Origin: Myxacorys almedinensis A
Lineage (GTDB): Bacteria; Cyanobacteriota; Cyanobacteriia; Leptolyngbyales; Leptolyngbyaceae
DNA length: 64,000 nucleotides
NCBI RefSeq assembly: GCF_010091945.1
Contig: NZ_WVIE01000006.1
Coordinates: 62,001-126,000, forward strand
Direction of reading: 5' to 3'
Below the pieces are notes generated by a model, which made no database searches, was not told the DNA's origin, and worked only from the letters and a program-made list of their open reading frames with translations. Every line of letters begins with the position of its first letter. Position 1 is the first letter of the stretch. Made by a program: the position numbers and the translations under genes. This document shows positions 45,247 through 53,802 of the stretch, piece after piece.

Positions 45247-46476
45247 ATGGCACGCGCAAAATTTGAACGGACAAAGCCCCACGTTAACATTGGAACCATT
45301 GGTCACGTTGATCACGGTAAGACTACGCTGACAGCGGCAATCACAATGACCCTTTCTGCACTGGGTCAAGCGGCTGCCCGGAAATACGAAGATATCGATG
45401 CGGCTCCTGAAGAGAAGGCGCGGGGTATCACGATTAATACGGCTCACGTAGAGTATGAAACCGAGGCTCGTCACTACGCTCATGTGGACTGCCCTGGTCA
45501 CGCTGACTATGTGAAAAATATGATCACGGGAGCCGCTCAGATGGACGGCGCTATCCTTGTGGTGTCTGCGGCAGATGGTCCGATGCCGCAAACCCGTGAA
45601 CATATTTTGTTGGCTCGTCAGGTTGGCGTCCCTCGTCTAGTTGTCTTTTTGAACAAGAAAGATATGGTGGACGATGAAGAGTTGCTAGAGCTTGTTGAAC
45701 TTGAAGTCCGCGAACTGTTGAGTTCTTATGAGTTCCCTGGCGATGATATTCCGATTACGGCTGGTTCTGCGCTGCAAGCAGTAGAAACCATGACCGCAAA
45801 TCCGAAGACGAAGAAGGGCGAAAATGAGTGGGTTGACTGCATCTACGCGCTGATGGATTCGGTTGATGAATACATTCCTACTCCTGAGCGCGATGTTGAC
45901 AAACCGTTCTTGATGGCAGTGGAGGACGTTTTCTCTATCACGGGTCGTGGTACGGTTGCAACCGGTCGGATCGAGCGGGGTACGGTGAAGGTGCAAGACG
46001 AAGTCGAGCTAGTGGGTATTAGAAAAACCCAGAAGACGACTGTGACAGGGATTGAGATGTTTAAGAAGAGTCTCGATCAGGGGATGGCAGGAGACAACGC
46101 AGGTATCTTACTTCGCGGTCTCAAGAAGGAAGATATTGAACGCGGTATGGTTTTGGCTAAGCCTGGTTCGATCACCCCTCACACTAAGTTTGAGTCTGAA
46201 GTTTACATTCTTAAGAAAGAAGAAGGGGGTCGTCATACTCCGTTTTTCCCTGGCTATCGTCCCCAGTTCTATGTGCGTACAACTGACGTAACGGGAACTA
46301 TTAGCGACTTTACCACTGATGAAGGTGGAGCGGCGGAGATGGTGATGCCGGGCGATCGCATCAAAATGACCGTGGAACTGATCAACCCGATCGCCATTGA
46401 GCAAGGAATGCGTTTTGCCATCCGTGAAGGCGGTCGTACCGTGGGTGCGGGTGTCGTTGCGAAGATCCTGAAGTAG
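45247..46476 (+). CDS. tuf: Translation elongation factor Tu
   Basis: A 409-residue EF-Tu with [14 protein letters not shown] (G1), [12 protein letters not shown] (G3) and NKKDMVDD (G4). It follows fusA by 22 bp. The single copy here is in the classical str operon order; an AGGAAGAGG site precedes the ATG. Confidence 0.98.
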   Translation: MARAKFERTKPHVNIGTIGHVDHGKTTLTAAITMTLSALGQAAARKYEDIDAAPEEKARGITINTAHVEYETEARHYAHVDCPGHADYVKNMITGAAQMDGAILVVSAADGPMPQTREHILLARQVGVPRLVVFLNKKDMVDDEELLELVELEVRELLSSYEFPGDDIPITAGSALQAVETMTANPKTKKGENEWVDCIYALMDSVDEYIPTPERDVDKPFLMAVEDVFSITGRGTVATGRIERGTVKVQDEVELVGIRKTQKTTVTGIEMFKKSLDQGMAGDNAGILLRGLKKEDIERGMVLAKPGSITPHTKFESEVYILKKEEGGRHTPFFPGYRPQFYVRTTDVTGTISDFTTDEGGAAEMVMPGDRIKMTVELINPIAIEQGMRFAIREGGRTVGAGVVAKILK

Positions 46477-46494
46477 GTATTTGTCGCCCGTTTG

Positions 46495-46534
46495 AAGCTA
46501 TCGGCAGTTGGTTTATTCTGGCTGTTGATAGCTT
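46495..46534 (+). terminator. Weak hairpin between tuf and rpsJ
   Basis: AAGCTATC (46495-46502) pairs with GATAGCTT (46527-46534) across a long loop that contains a further CAG/CTG pairing. Without a strong T tract it probably attenuates rather than ends transcription. Confidence 0.5.
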
Positions 46535-46636
46535 TATCATGAGTAGCGCACTTAACGCAGTACAATATTTTGTCTGATTAAGTTAAGTGCAGTTTGCTTT
46601 TCATTCTGAACCACGAAAACCTGAGTATTAATTCTA

Positions 46637-46954
46637 ATGGCAACTATTCAGCAGCAGAAGATCCGAATTCGCCTCAAAGCGTTTGACCGTCGCCTCCTTG
46701 ATACATCTTGCGAAAAGATTGTAGATACTGCAAACCGCACCAACGCTACAGCGATCGGTCCAATTCCTCTACCTACTCGCCGCCGCATTTATTGTGTTTT
46801 GCGGTCTCCCCATGTTGACAAAGACTCGCGGGAGCACTTTGAAACGCGCACTCATAAGCGGATTATTGATATTTACCAGCCATCTTCAAAAACGATCGAT
46901 GCGTTGATGAAGCTGGATTTGCCGGCAGGTGTGGATATTGAAGTGAAACTGTAA
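46637..46954 (+). CDS. rpsJ: 30S ribosomal protein S10
   Basis: A 105-residue S10, also NusE in antitermination. [18 protein letters not shown] and [20 protein letters not shown] are diagnostic. In cyanobacteria rpsJ commonly sits at the end of the str operon, as here, 160 bp after tuf. Confidence 0.97.
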   Translation: MATIQQQKIRIRLKAFDRRLLDTSCEKIVDTANRTNATAIGPIPLPTRRRIYCVLRSPHVDKDSREHFETRTHKRIIDIYQPSSKTIDALMKLDLPAGVDIEVKL

Positions 46955-46977
46955 GAGTTGAAAGCAATTTTGGCGCG

Positions 46978-47016
46978 AAGGACGGGATTGATCCATTGTG
47001 ACTCAACCCGTCCTTT
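46978..47016 (+). terminator. Rho-independent terminator after rpsJ
   Basis: AAGGACGGGATTGA pairs with TCAACCCGTCCTT (one bulge), followed by TTT. It marks the end of the str operon. Confidence 0.82.
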
Positions 47017-47108
47017 TCGATCTTTTGTCAGGAAAGCTTCGAGCGCCTCAATTTCTAGAAGCGGATGGGCTACAGTAGAGGCAGAGGACACTGTTTAACG
47101 CGTAGGTA

Positions 47109-47765
47109 ATGACTTCTTTTTCATCGATCGCGGTTCGCGAGCTTCCAATATTTCCCTTGCCTGAAGTTGTTCTGTTTCCGGGGCGACCGTTACCGCTTCA
47201 CATCTTTGAATTTCGCTATCGCATCATGATGAACACGATCCTAGAAGCGGATCGCCGGTTTGGCGTTTTGATGTGGGACCCGGTGAAAGGTGAGCCTGCA
47301 ACGGTAGGATGCTGCGCTGAGATTGTGCAGTTTCATCGGTTGCCCGACGATCGCATGAAAGTTTTAACCCTTGGGCAGCAGCGCTTTCGAGTTTTGGAGT
47401 ATGTGCGAGAAAAACCCTATCGGGTTGGGTTAGTGGAATGGATCGAAGACGAACCACCCATAGAAGATCTTAGACCTAGAGCGAAGGAGATCAGTCAACT
47501 GCTTCAAGATGTGGTGCGCCTCTCTGCAAAACTCACTGGTCAAGAAATTGAACTGCCAGAACAGATTCCCGACTTGCCGACCGAATTATCATACTGGATT
47601 GCCAGCAATTTATACGGCGTTGCAGATGAGCAGCAGGCGCTTCTAGAACTACAAGACACTGCCGCTAGACTTGAACGCGAATCTGAAATTTTGACGTCTA
47701 CTCGCAACCATCTTGCAGCGCGGACGGTTTTGAAAGATACGCTTGGACATGTAGCTGACGAATAG
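47109..47765 (+). CDS. LON substrate-binding-domain protein
   Basis: A 218-residue protein consisting of the Lon protease N-terminal (PUA-like) domain without ATPase or peptidase: RELPIFPLPEVVLFPGRPLPLHIFEFRYR is the family opening, split here as ELPIFPLPEVVLFPG and PLPLHIFEFRYR. A C-terminal helical part follows. Cyanobacteria and plants keep such stand-alone proteins; the role is unknown. Its stop is 2 bp from the convergent pheA stop. Confidence 0.88.
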   Translation: MTSFSSIAVRELPIFPLPEVVLFPGRPLPLHIFEFRYRIMMNTILEADRRFGVLMWDPVKGEPATVGCCAEIVQFHRLPDDRMKVLTLGQQRFRVLEYVREKPYRVGLVEWIEDEPPIEDLRPRAKEISQLLQDVVRLSAKLTGQEIELPEQIPDLPTELSYWIASNLYGVADEQQALLELQDTAARLERESEILTSTRNHLAARTVLKDTLGHVADE

Positions 47766-47767
47766 AA

Positions 47768-48607
47768 TTACGGAGATACAACATTGTAGCTGCCGAACGT
47801 TTTGAGGGTTTCTGTGCAGGTTGATAGTTCTGCCAAAGCGGCTTGGGTTTTGGCGAGCCGCGCGTCGGCTTCTAGATCTACGAAAAAGACATAATCGCCT
47901 AGCGATCGCTTGGTTGGGCGCGATTCGATGCGGCTCATGTTGATACTGCGTTCGGCAAAGACTTGTAAGGGTTTGAGAAGGACTCCGGGTTGATTAGCCT
48001 GCACACTGAATGCCAGTGAGGTATGGGTTCCGCCCGGAGAGGGGTCTAAGCCTAGAACGAGGAAACGGGTGCAGTTGTCGGGATAATCGTTAAGCGGACA
48101 GTTCAAAATCGGAAGATTATAGAGTTGGGCAGCCCGTTGAGACGCGATCGCGGCGATCGTTGAATCTTCATCTAAATGTTGTAAGGCTTCTGTAGTTGAA
48201 TGGGTAGCAATACGCTGAGCCTTGGGAAGATGTATATCCAGCCATTGCTGGCATTGAGCTAATGCTTGAGGATGGGAATAGACCCTGCGAATAGCCTCTA
48301 ATTGCGAGGCTTGAGATAGCAAAGCATGGTCGATCGGTAAAACCAGGGACTGCCGGATTTGCAGCTTGTCGAGCCGCCAAAGGGCATCCATAGTCATGGT
48401 GACGCTGCCTTCAATCGAATTTTCAATCGGAACAACGGCTAATTGAGCTTCACCTTGGGCTACCGCTTCCATGGTCTGAGCAATGCTGGGGTAGGGGCAT
48501 AATATCGCCTCTTGGGCAGTTTCGGTCACAAACCCTTTGGTAAAGATGAGCGCGGCGGCTTCTGCATAGGTGCCGCTCGGTCCTAAATGAGCGATCGCAG
48601 TTGTCAT
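47768..48607 (-). CDS. pheA: Prephenate dehydratase
   Basis: Converts prephenate to phenylpyruvate in phenylalanine synthesis. The 279-residue protein has HLGPSGTYAEAAAL at the start, VVPIENSIEGSVT, the catalytic-site Thr-containing DNCTRFLVLG, and a C-terminal ACT domain (LKPLQVFAERSINMSRIESRPTK segment; E-S-R-P motif) for feedback by phenylalanine. The chorismate mutase domain of the enterobacterial fusion is absent. Confidence 0.95.
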   Translation of the reverse strand: MTTAIAHLGPSGTYAEAAALIFTKGFVTETAQEAILCPYPSIAQTMEAVAQGEAQLAVVPIENSIEGSVTMTMDALWRLDKLQIRQSLVLPIDHALLSQASQLEAIRRVYSHPQALAQCQQWLDIHLPKAQRIATHSTTEALQHLDEDSTIAAIASQRAAQLYNLPILNCPLNDYPDNCTRFLVLGLDPSPGGTHTSLAFSVQANQPGVLLKPLQVFAERSINMSRIESRPTKRSLGDYVFFVDLEADARLAKTQAALAELSTCTETLKTFGSYNVVSP

Positions 48608-48867
48608 TGTAGTAAATCGTTGTTAAGCAACATATCGCAAACTTATGCCAGTTTAACCGGCAATTTCTACAAACTCTACTGCCTCCGGCGCTTGCAGTGG
48701 GGCAAGAAGAGATTGGGAGGAGCCAGATATGTTGCGCTCACAAATTGAATTGGTATCGCTTGAATTGGTATCACAAAGTGAAAGTATGTGCTTTTAGCAA
48801 AGTTTATAAGGGTTTTCAAACCGTAAATTTAACTAATTGTGTTTATCTTTCAAAAGATTGACTTGAA

Positions 48868-49515
48868 ATGATGAGAAGACCTTTAAGATTAGTGAATAGT
48901 TTCACACGTTTCGTCTCCTCACAACACCCCATGGATATCCGGTTTACTGCCTGTCAAGCGGTCGAACTTATTGTTCCAGAACAGCCCATTCACATTGCAA
49001 ATTATCTCAGCCAACCGCAGAGAGTTGTCAATGCTTTAGCGGCATCTAGCTCAATTAAAAGATTGGCAGACGATCGCTATCGGTTGGAGATGAAACCACT
49101 CACCTTTATGGCATTCAGCCTTAAGCCTGTCGTTGAATTGCAGGTTTGGGCAGATGACGCGGCGCGGGTCAATGTTCACTCTAACAACTGCGAACTCCAA
49201 GGCATAGAGTATATCAACGAACGGTTTATGCTCAACCTCGAAGGTCAGCTTTATTCAACCCAGAAGCACGGCACAACTTACTTGCAGGGAAAAGCAGACT
49301 TAGTAGTTGAAGTTGATTTGCCGCCTGCGTTGGCATTGACCCCGCGATCGCTGATCGAGGCGGCAGGCAATCGCTTGTTGGCTAGCGTCTTAAACGGGTT
49401 TAAACAGCGCCTCTTGCGCCAACTCCTATCAGATTATCAAGCGTGGGTTACTTCGCAACTTCAAGCTAACTCAGTTAAAACTACGAGCGCACCCATCTCT
49501 GCCAAGTTCTCCTGA
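48868..49515 (+). CDS. DUF1997 family protein
   Basis: A 215-residue soluble protein of a family shared by cyanobacteria and plastids, recognised from the SQPQRVVNAL / RYRLEMKPLTFMAFSLKPVVELQV / VDLPPALALTPRSLIEAAGN arrangement. No catalytic motif is evident. Function unknown. ATG 48868 or the adjacent ATG 48871 can start it. Confidence 0.78.
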   Translation: MMRRPLRLVNSFTRFVSSQHPMDIRFTACQAVELIVPEQPIHIANYLSQPQRVVNALAASSSIKRLADDRYRLEMKPLTFMAFSLKPVVELQVWADDAARVNVHSNNCELQGIEYINERFMLNLEGQLYSTQKHGTTYLQGKADLVVEVDLPPALALTPRSLIEAAGNRLLASVLNGFKQRLLRQLLSDYQAWVTSQLQANSVKTTSAPISAKFS

Positions 49516-49622
49516 TGTAAGGAATTCGCGTCCTCAATGGGGATAATTGCATTTTTCTGATGAAGTGCGTGAACCCTAAAGGGTAACTATATATACTCTT
49601 TTAGTGGACATGGTGAAAGATA

Positions 49623-50564
49623 ATGAACGTTTATTCGCGGGAAGACTTCGTAGAGGCATTTTGTGCTGCTTACTACCCTAAAGGAAATGTGAAGCCCACG
49701 CTTTTTAAGCTAGGCGATCGCGTTTGGAGGCTGCCTGCGCTAGACTCTACTCGACCAATCGTGCTGGACTCTTTTGAAACCTCGTTTATCGACTTCTACG
49801 AACCTTACCGCGCACACCTTTCCGGCGAAGATACCATCCGTGAGGTAAAACATTTACCATCTATTTCTCAGGGTATTGTCACTACAACTGAATGGTTTGA
49901 GAGAAACCTGAAGCAAACCTATGAAGCTTCACCGACCATTTTGTGGGAAACCTTCCCGACCTGGCACAATTTCGTTACCCATGTTCATCAAAATCGCTCT
50001 GGTCTTTTTGCTGACTCCCGAAGGCGGCATCGCAAACTAGAAAAGCAGGTGGGGACGCTATCATTCATTTTTGACGATCGCAGACCCGAAATTTTGCTCA
50101 AGGGCATGAAGCTAAAATCTGCTCAATATCAGCGATCGCAATGTACGGATCACTTCGCCTATCCACAACATGTCCATTTCTTTCAAGAGTTAGCAAAGAA
50201 AAATCTTTTGTTGGTTTCTAGTCTTAGCGCCGGAGACCAATTGATCGCAGTGCATCTGGGGCTTTTTGCAGAAGGGCGGTTATATTTCTGGATTCCGAGT
50301 TATGACGCCAATTTTTCAAATTACTCTCCAGGACGTCTACTCCTCGAAATGCTGATCGAGGAAAGCTTCAACCAGCAGCATACAGAGTTTGATTTTATGA
50401 TTGGTGGAGAATCGTATAAGTGGCACTATGCCACCCATTCACGGCTTATTTCAGAGCTAGGGTCGCGTCCGCTGTCCCTCAGAGCCAGCTTGGCAGCGCG
50501 GAACTTCAAGCACAGCGTCAAGCGATCGCTCAAATCGATCCTGCGGGAGGAAGCCGTTGTTTAG
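49623..50564 (+). CDS. GNAT-fold acetyltransferase of the CelD/BcsL type
   Basis: A 313-residue protein with a C-terminal Acetyltransf_6-like half: LLVSSLSAGDQLIAVHLGLF, then YFWIPSYDANFSNYSPGRLLLEMLIEES and FDFMIGGESYKWHYATHSR, typical of CelD/FemAB-like proteins involved in polysaccharide or peptidoglycan modification. The substrate is unknown. It converges with rnhB, with 5 bp between stops. Confidence 0.82.
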   Translation: MNVYSREDFVEAFCAAYYPKGNVKPTLFKLGDRVWRLPALDSTRPIVLDSFETSFIDFYEPYRAHLSGEDTIREVKHLPSISQGIVTTTEWFERNLKQTYEASPTILWETFPTWHNFVTHVHQNRSGLFADSRRRHRKLEKQVGTLSFIFDDRRPEILLKGMKLKSAQYQRSQCTDHFAYPQHVHFFQELAKKNLLLVSSLSAGDQLIAVHLGLFAEGRLYFWIPSYDANFSNYSPGRLLLEMLIEESFNQQHTEFDFMIGGESYKWHYATHSRLISELGSRPLSLRASLAARNFKHSVKRSLKSILREEAVV

Positions 50565-50569
50565 AAACG

Positions 50570-51205
50570 CTACTGAACCTGAGAGCGGATCTCTATCACG
50601 CGCTTGACGGGCGCATAGGTCTGGCGATGATGGGGAGTAATGCCTAGGGTTTGAAGCGCTTGAAGATGCTGCTTTGTCCCATATCCCGCATTTTTCTCCC
50701 AACCATAGCCAGGAAAGCGTACTGCTAGACGTTTCATAAAGCGATCGCGTCTCACTTTCGCAATGATTGAAGCACACGCGATCGCATAGGAGGTGGCATC
50801 GCCATTAATGATCGTCGTGTGGGAAGCTAAATTGGCTTGCTGAATAGGGCGTCCATCGATCAGGGCATGATCGTAGGGCGAAACGCGAGAGAGGGAGCGC
50901 CCCATTGCCAGATAGGATGCCCGAAGCACATTGAGGCATTCGACCTCGCGAACGGTAGCCATTCCAACCCCAACTGCGATCGCGTGGTTAACAATGCGAT
51001 CAAACAATTGTTCTCGCTGCGCCAAAGACAGCAATTTCGAGTCTTTGACTCCCTCGATCGGCTGGCAGAATGCCGGAATCACAACCGCTGCTGCTACGAC
51101 CGGGCCTGCAAGACAGCCTAATCCTGCCTCGTCCACTCCTGCAACGCGGAGTAGCCCTTGTTGCCAAAGGGTAGACTCCGCAGCAAGGGTAGGCAACAGA
51201 TTCAC
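50570..51205 (-). CDS. rnhB: Ribonuclease HII with altered GRG motif
   Basis: Removes ribonucleotides and RNA primers from DNA. The 211-residue protein has the catalytic Asp25-Glu26 (VAGVDEAG), Asp in HALIDG and the later Asp (KVRRDRFM), plus the C-terminal [11 protein letters not shown] helix. The motif following Asp-Glu, usually GRG, reads Gly28-Leu29-Gly30 (codon TTA). In characterised enzymes the Arg region contacts the ribonucleotide junction. The gene sits 3 bp downstream of rne and is probably co-transcribed with it. Confidence 0.93.
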   Translation of the reverse strand: MNLLPTLAAESTLWQQGLLRVAGVDEAGLGCLAGPVVAAAVVIPAFCQPIEGVKDSKLLSLAQREQLFDRIVNHAIAVGVGMATVREVECLNVLRASYLAMGRSLSRVSPYDHALIDGRPIQQANLASHTTIINGDATSYAIACASIIAKVRRDRFMKRLAVRFPGYGWEKNAGYGTKQHLQALQTLGITPHHRQTYAPVKRVIEIRSQVQ

Positions 51206-51208
51206 GAT

Positions 51209-53380
51209 TTAGTCAGCGACTGTCGCAGAAGAACGACGGCGACGGCGACGGGGCGGCTCTTTGTCATCGGCAGGGGCAGCTAGCTCTTGGTCTTGGGATG
51301 GCTCACTCTTGAAAGAAGGGGGTGCACTAAACTCAACTTCAGTGAGACTATCGTTGGGATTGGAAGCATCATCAATCGCGATGTTGTCTCCTTCGTAGCT
51401 GTCTTCAGAACCAGTATCTTCAGACCCGTTATCTTCAGAAATGTCTTCTGTGCCGTTTGCCACCGCCGGGGCAACCAGGGCTTCTGGAGGCGCTTCACCG
51501 GGAAGCGTTACTGCCACGATCGCAGACTTAGGATTCTTCAGTTCTCTATCAGTCAAAATCAGCGGAGAAACCCCCATCCAGGCGTAAACATCTTGCTCTT
51601 CTGGCGTCATCTCGATATGGACGACTTCCGGCGGATCAAGCACAGGCTTCATGCTGCCGCGCCGCGATCGCCCACGCCGTTCTTCAGAAAATCGAGGTTC
51701 GCGCTCTCGAGGCGTAAACGTTTCCTCTGCCGGAGCCGACTCTTCCTCTACCTCTAAATCATATTCTGCACGGGCTGGATACTCTGTTCTGGTGGGGGCT
51801 GGGGTCGGAGCGCTGTACCGATTTGGCTCTTCCCAGGGAGACGCCTTGGAAGGCGCTTCGCGAGTAAATCCTTCCCGACGGTTGCTGCCATTACGACGGC
51901 GACGGCTGTTTCCAGAGCGATTGCGCTCTTGGTAACTTGGGTGATGCAGAATGTCTAAGTCTTGATCATTACCATCAAACTCTGACTCTTCCCCCCCATC
52001 CCACAGTGGCTCGGTGGCAGCAGGGATGTCTCGACTGATTCTGCCAAGCTCCGGCGGATCGCGACGTGGTTCTGCCCGACGTGGTTCTCGCTCTCGAGGT
52101 GCGATCGCAGAGCGTTCGGTGCCCTCGCCCTCGTCATCATGGGATTCGCCAGGGAGATGAACCAGATGCCCCAACCCACTACAGGTTGGGCAAGGACGCC
52201 CAAATAACTCGTAAATGTTTTTCCCCTGACGTTTGCGAGTTAGCTCGATCAGCCCAAGTTCCGACAGTTGAGAAATCTGCGGTTTTGCCTTGTCAGTGCG
52301 GAGGGCTTTGTTAAAGTGTTCAAGCACCTGCAACTGATCACGGCGAGCATCCATGTCGATGAAGTCAACAATAATCACGCCTGCAATGTTTCGGAGCCTC
52401 AGTTGACGGGCAATCTCTGTTGCGGCTTCGCAGTTAGTCCACAGCACCGTTTCTCGTGCCGTTGCAGACCGGGTGAACGATCCAGAGTTGACGTCAATCA
52501 CCGTGAGCGCTTCGGTACGCTCAATAATAATGTAGCCGCCAGACGGTAGGTCAACTCTAGGTTTGAGGGCTTCACGAATTGCCGCATTTACCCGAAAGTA
52601 TTCGAGAATGGGAACGCGATCGCGGTGATGATCGATCAGGACACCTTGCGGCAGTTTGCCTGCCCCCCAATTCATTAGCTGCTGCTTAACCCGCTTTAAC
52701 CCAGTATGAGAATCAACGACGATCCGGTTGACATCAGCGCTATAAACGTCGCGCAGGACTCGCTGAATAAAGTCATCGTCGCGGTTGAGCAAGGCAGGGG
52801 CGCGCGTCGAGTTTGCTTCTTGAAGAATTGATTCCCACTGTCGCTGGAGGTTTTCCAAATCCTCCATGATCGCTTCTTCGGGCATTCCTTCAGCTTCAGT
52901 GCGAATCACAATGCCCATGCCCGCAGGCTTAACCAAAATTGCCAAGGCGCGCAGGCGGTTGCGCTCGTTTTCACTGCGAATTCTACGAGATAGATTGACC
53001 CCGCGACCAAAAGGCATCAAAACCAGGTAGCGCCCAGGCATCGAAATATTGCCGGTCAACCGAGGTCCTTTATTGCCCGTCGGCTCTTTCATCACCTGGA
53101 CTAAGACTTTCTGCTGAGGCGCTAATAGCTCAGTGATAGACCCGGCAGAACGCTTTAATCTTAAAGGCCCTAAATCAGAAACATGAATAAATCCGTTGCG
53201 TTCAGAATCACCGATATTGACAAATGCGGCATCGATTCCGGGCAAAACGTTTTCTACAACCCCTAGATAAATATCACTCACTTGATGGCTGCCTGTGGCA
53301 ACGATCAGTTCTTGAGTTTGGTCTTCTGAAAAAACGGCAGCGATTCGATGCTGTTCTGCGATAACAATCTGCTTTGGCAT
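51209..53380 (-). CDS. rne: Ribonuclease E/G, cyanobacterial type
   Basis: Endoribonuclease of mRNA turnover and rRNA processing, 723 residues. An S1-like domain ([23 protein letters not shown] region) is followed by the RNase H and DNase I-like catalytic core: VIDVNSGSF and VDFIDM carry the Mg2+ Asp residues, and CPTCSGLGH is the Zn-link. The C-terminal 300 residues are low-complexity and acidic, and the protein ends in [13 protein letters not shown], matching the Arg-rich nonapeptide that binds PNPase in cyanobacteria. A leader of about 420 bp precedes it. Confidence 0.95.
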   Translation of the reverse strand: MPKQIVIAEQHRIAAVFSEDQTQELIVATGSHQVSDIYLGVVENVLPGIDAAFVNIGDSERNGFIHVSDLGPLRLKRSAGSITELLAPQQKVLVQVMKEPTGNKGPRLTGNISMPGRYLVLMPFGRGVNLSRRIRSENERNRLRALAILVKPAGMGIVIRTEAEGMPEEAIMEDLENLQRQWESILQEANSTRAPALLNRDDDFIQRVLRDVYSADVNRIVVDSHTGLKRVKQQLMNWGAGKLPQGVLIDHHRDRVPILEYFRVNAAIREALKPRVDLPSGGYIIIERTEALTVIDVNSGSFTRSATARETVLWTNCEAATEIARQLRLRNIAGVIIVDFIDMDARRDQLQVLEHFNKALRTDKAKPQISQLSELGLIELTRKRQGKNIYELFGRPCPTCSGLGHLVHLPGESHDDEGEGTERSAIAPREREPRRAEPRRDPPELGRISRDIPAATEPLWDGGEESEFDGNDQDLDILHHPSYQERNRSGNSRRRRNGSNRREGFTREAPSKASPWEEPNRYSAPTPAPTRTEYPARAEYDLEVEEESAPAEETFTPREREPRFSEERRGRSRRGSMKPVLDPPEVVHIEMTPEEQDVYAWMGVSPLILTDRELKNPKSAIVAVTLPGEAPPEALVAPAVANGTEDISEDNGSEDTGSEDSYEGDNIAIDDASNPNDSLTEVEFSAPPSFKSEPSQDQELAAPADDKEPPRRRRRRSSATVAD

Positions 53381-53802
53381 TCAATTTCCTCAAAATTTGG
53401 TTGCGATCGAGCCAGTGAGGTTTTTGCTCTTCTCGCAGAGAATTTGGGGGGTGAGATTATTCAGCTAAACCTCGACCACCCTCTAAACCTGGGCGACCCA
53501 TCGCTTGAGATGCTTAGAAAGCCACCATCAAGGAAGCTACCGCCTTAACAGACGAGTCAATTCGTGAGCTTCGGTCAGTACAACAGTGCATTCCTACCCA
53601 GGAGCAAACACTGTACGTTATGAAGAATGCGCGAAAAGTCTAACAAGAAAGCTGAGGATTCTAAGAACGGAGCTTCCGACGGCAACCACGGAGAACGTTC
53701 AGTCCATACCAGCTTCTGATGCGTTGTATTATAGCGCGCAGACCTGGTTCTGCACAAACTTTACGGATTTTATAGAAATTGCTTCAGCCTGCGGTGGGTT
53801 TG
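53381..53802 (-). promoter_or_regulatory. Long leader/promoter region of rne
   Basis: About 420 bp with no convincing gene on either strand, between rne and the radical SAM gene that reads the same way. RNase E genes often have long 5' UTRs through which the enzyme limits its own expression; the length here fits that, but no specific structure is claimed. Confidence 0.5.
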
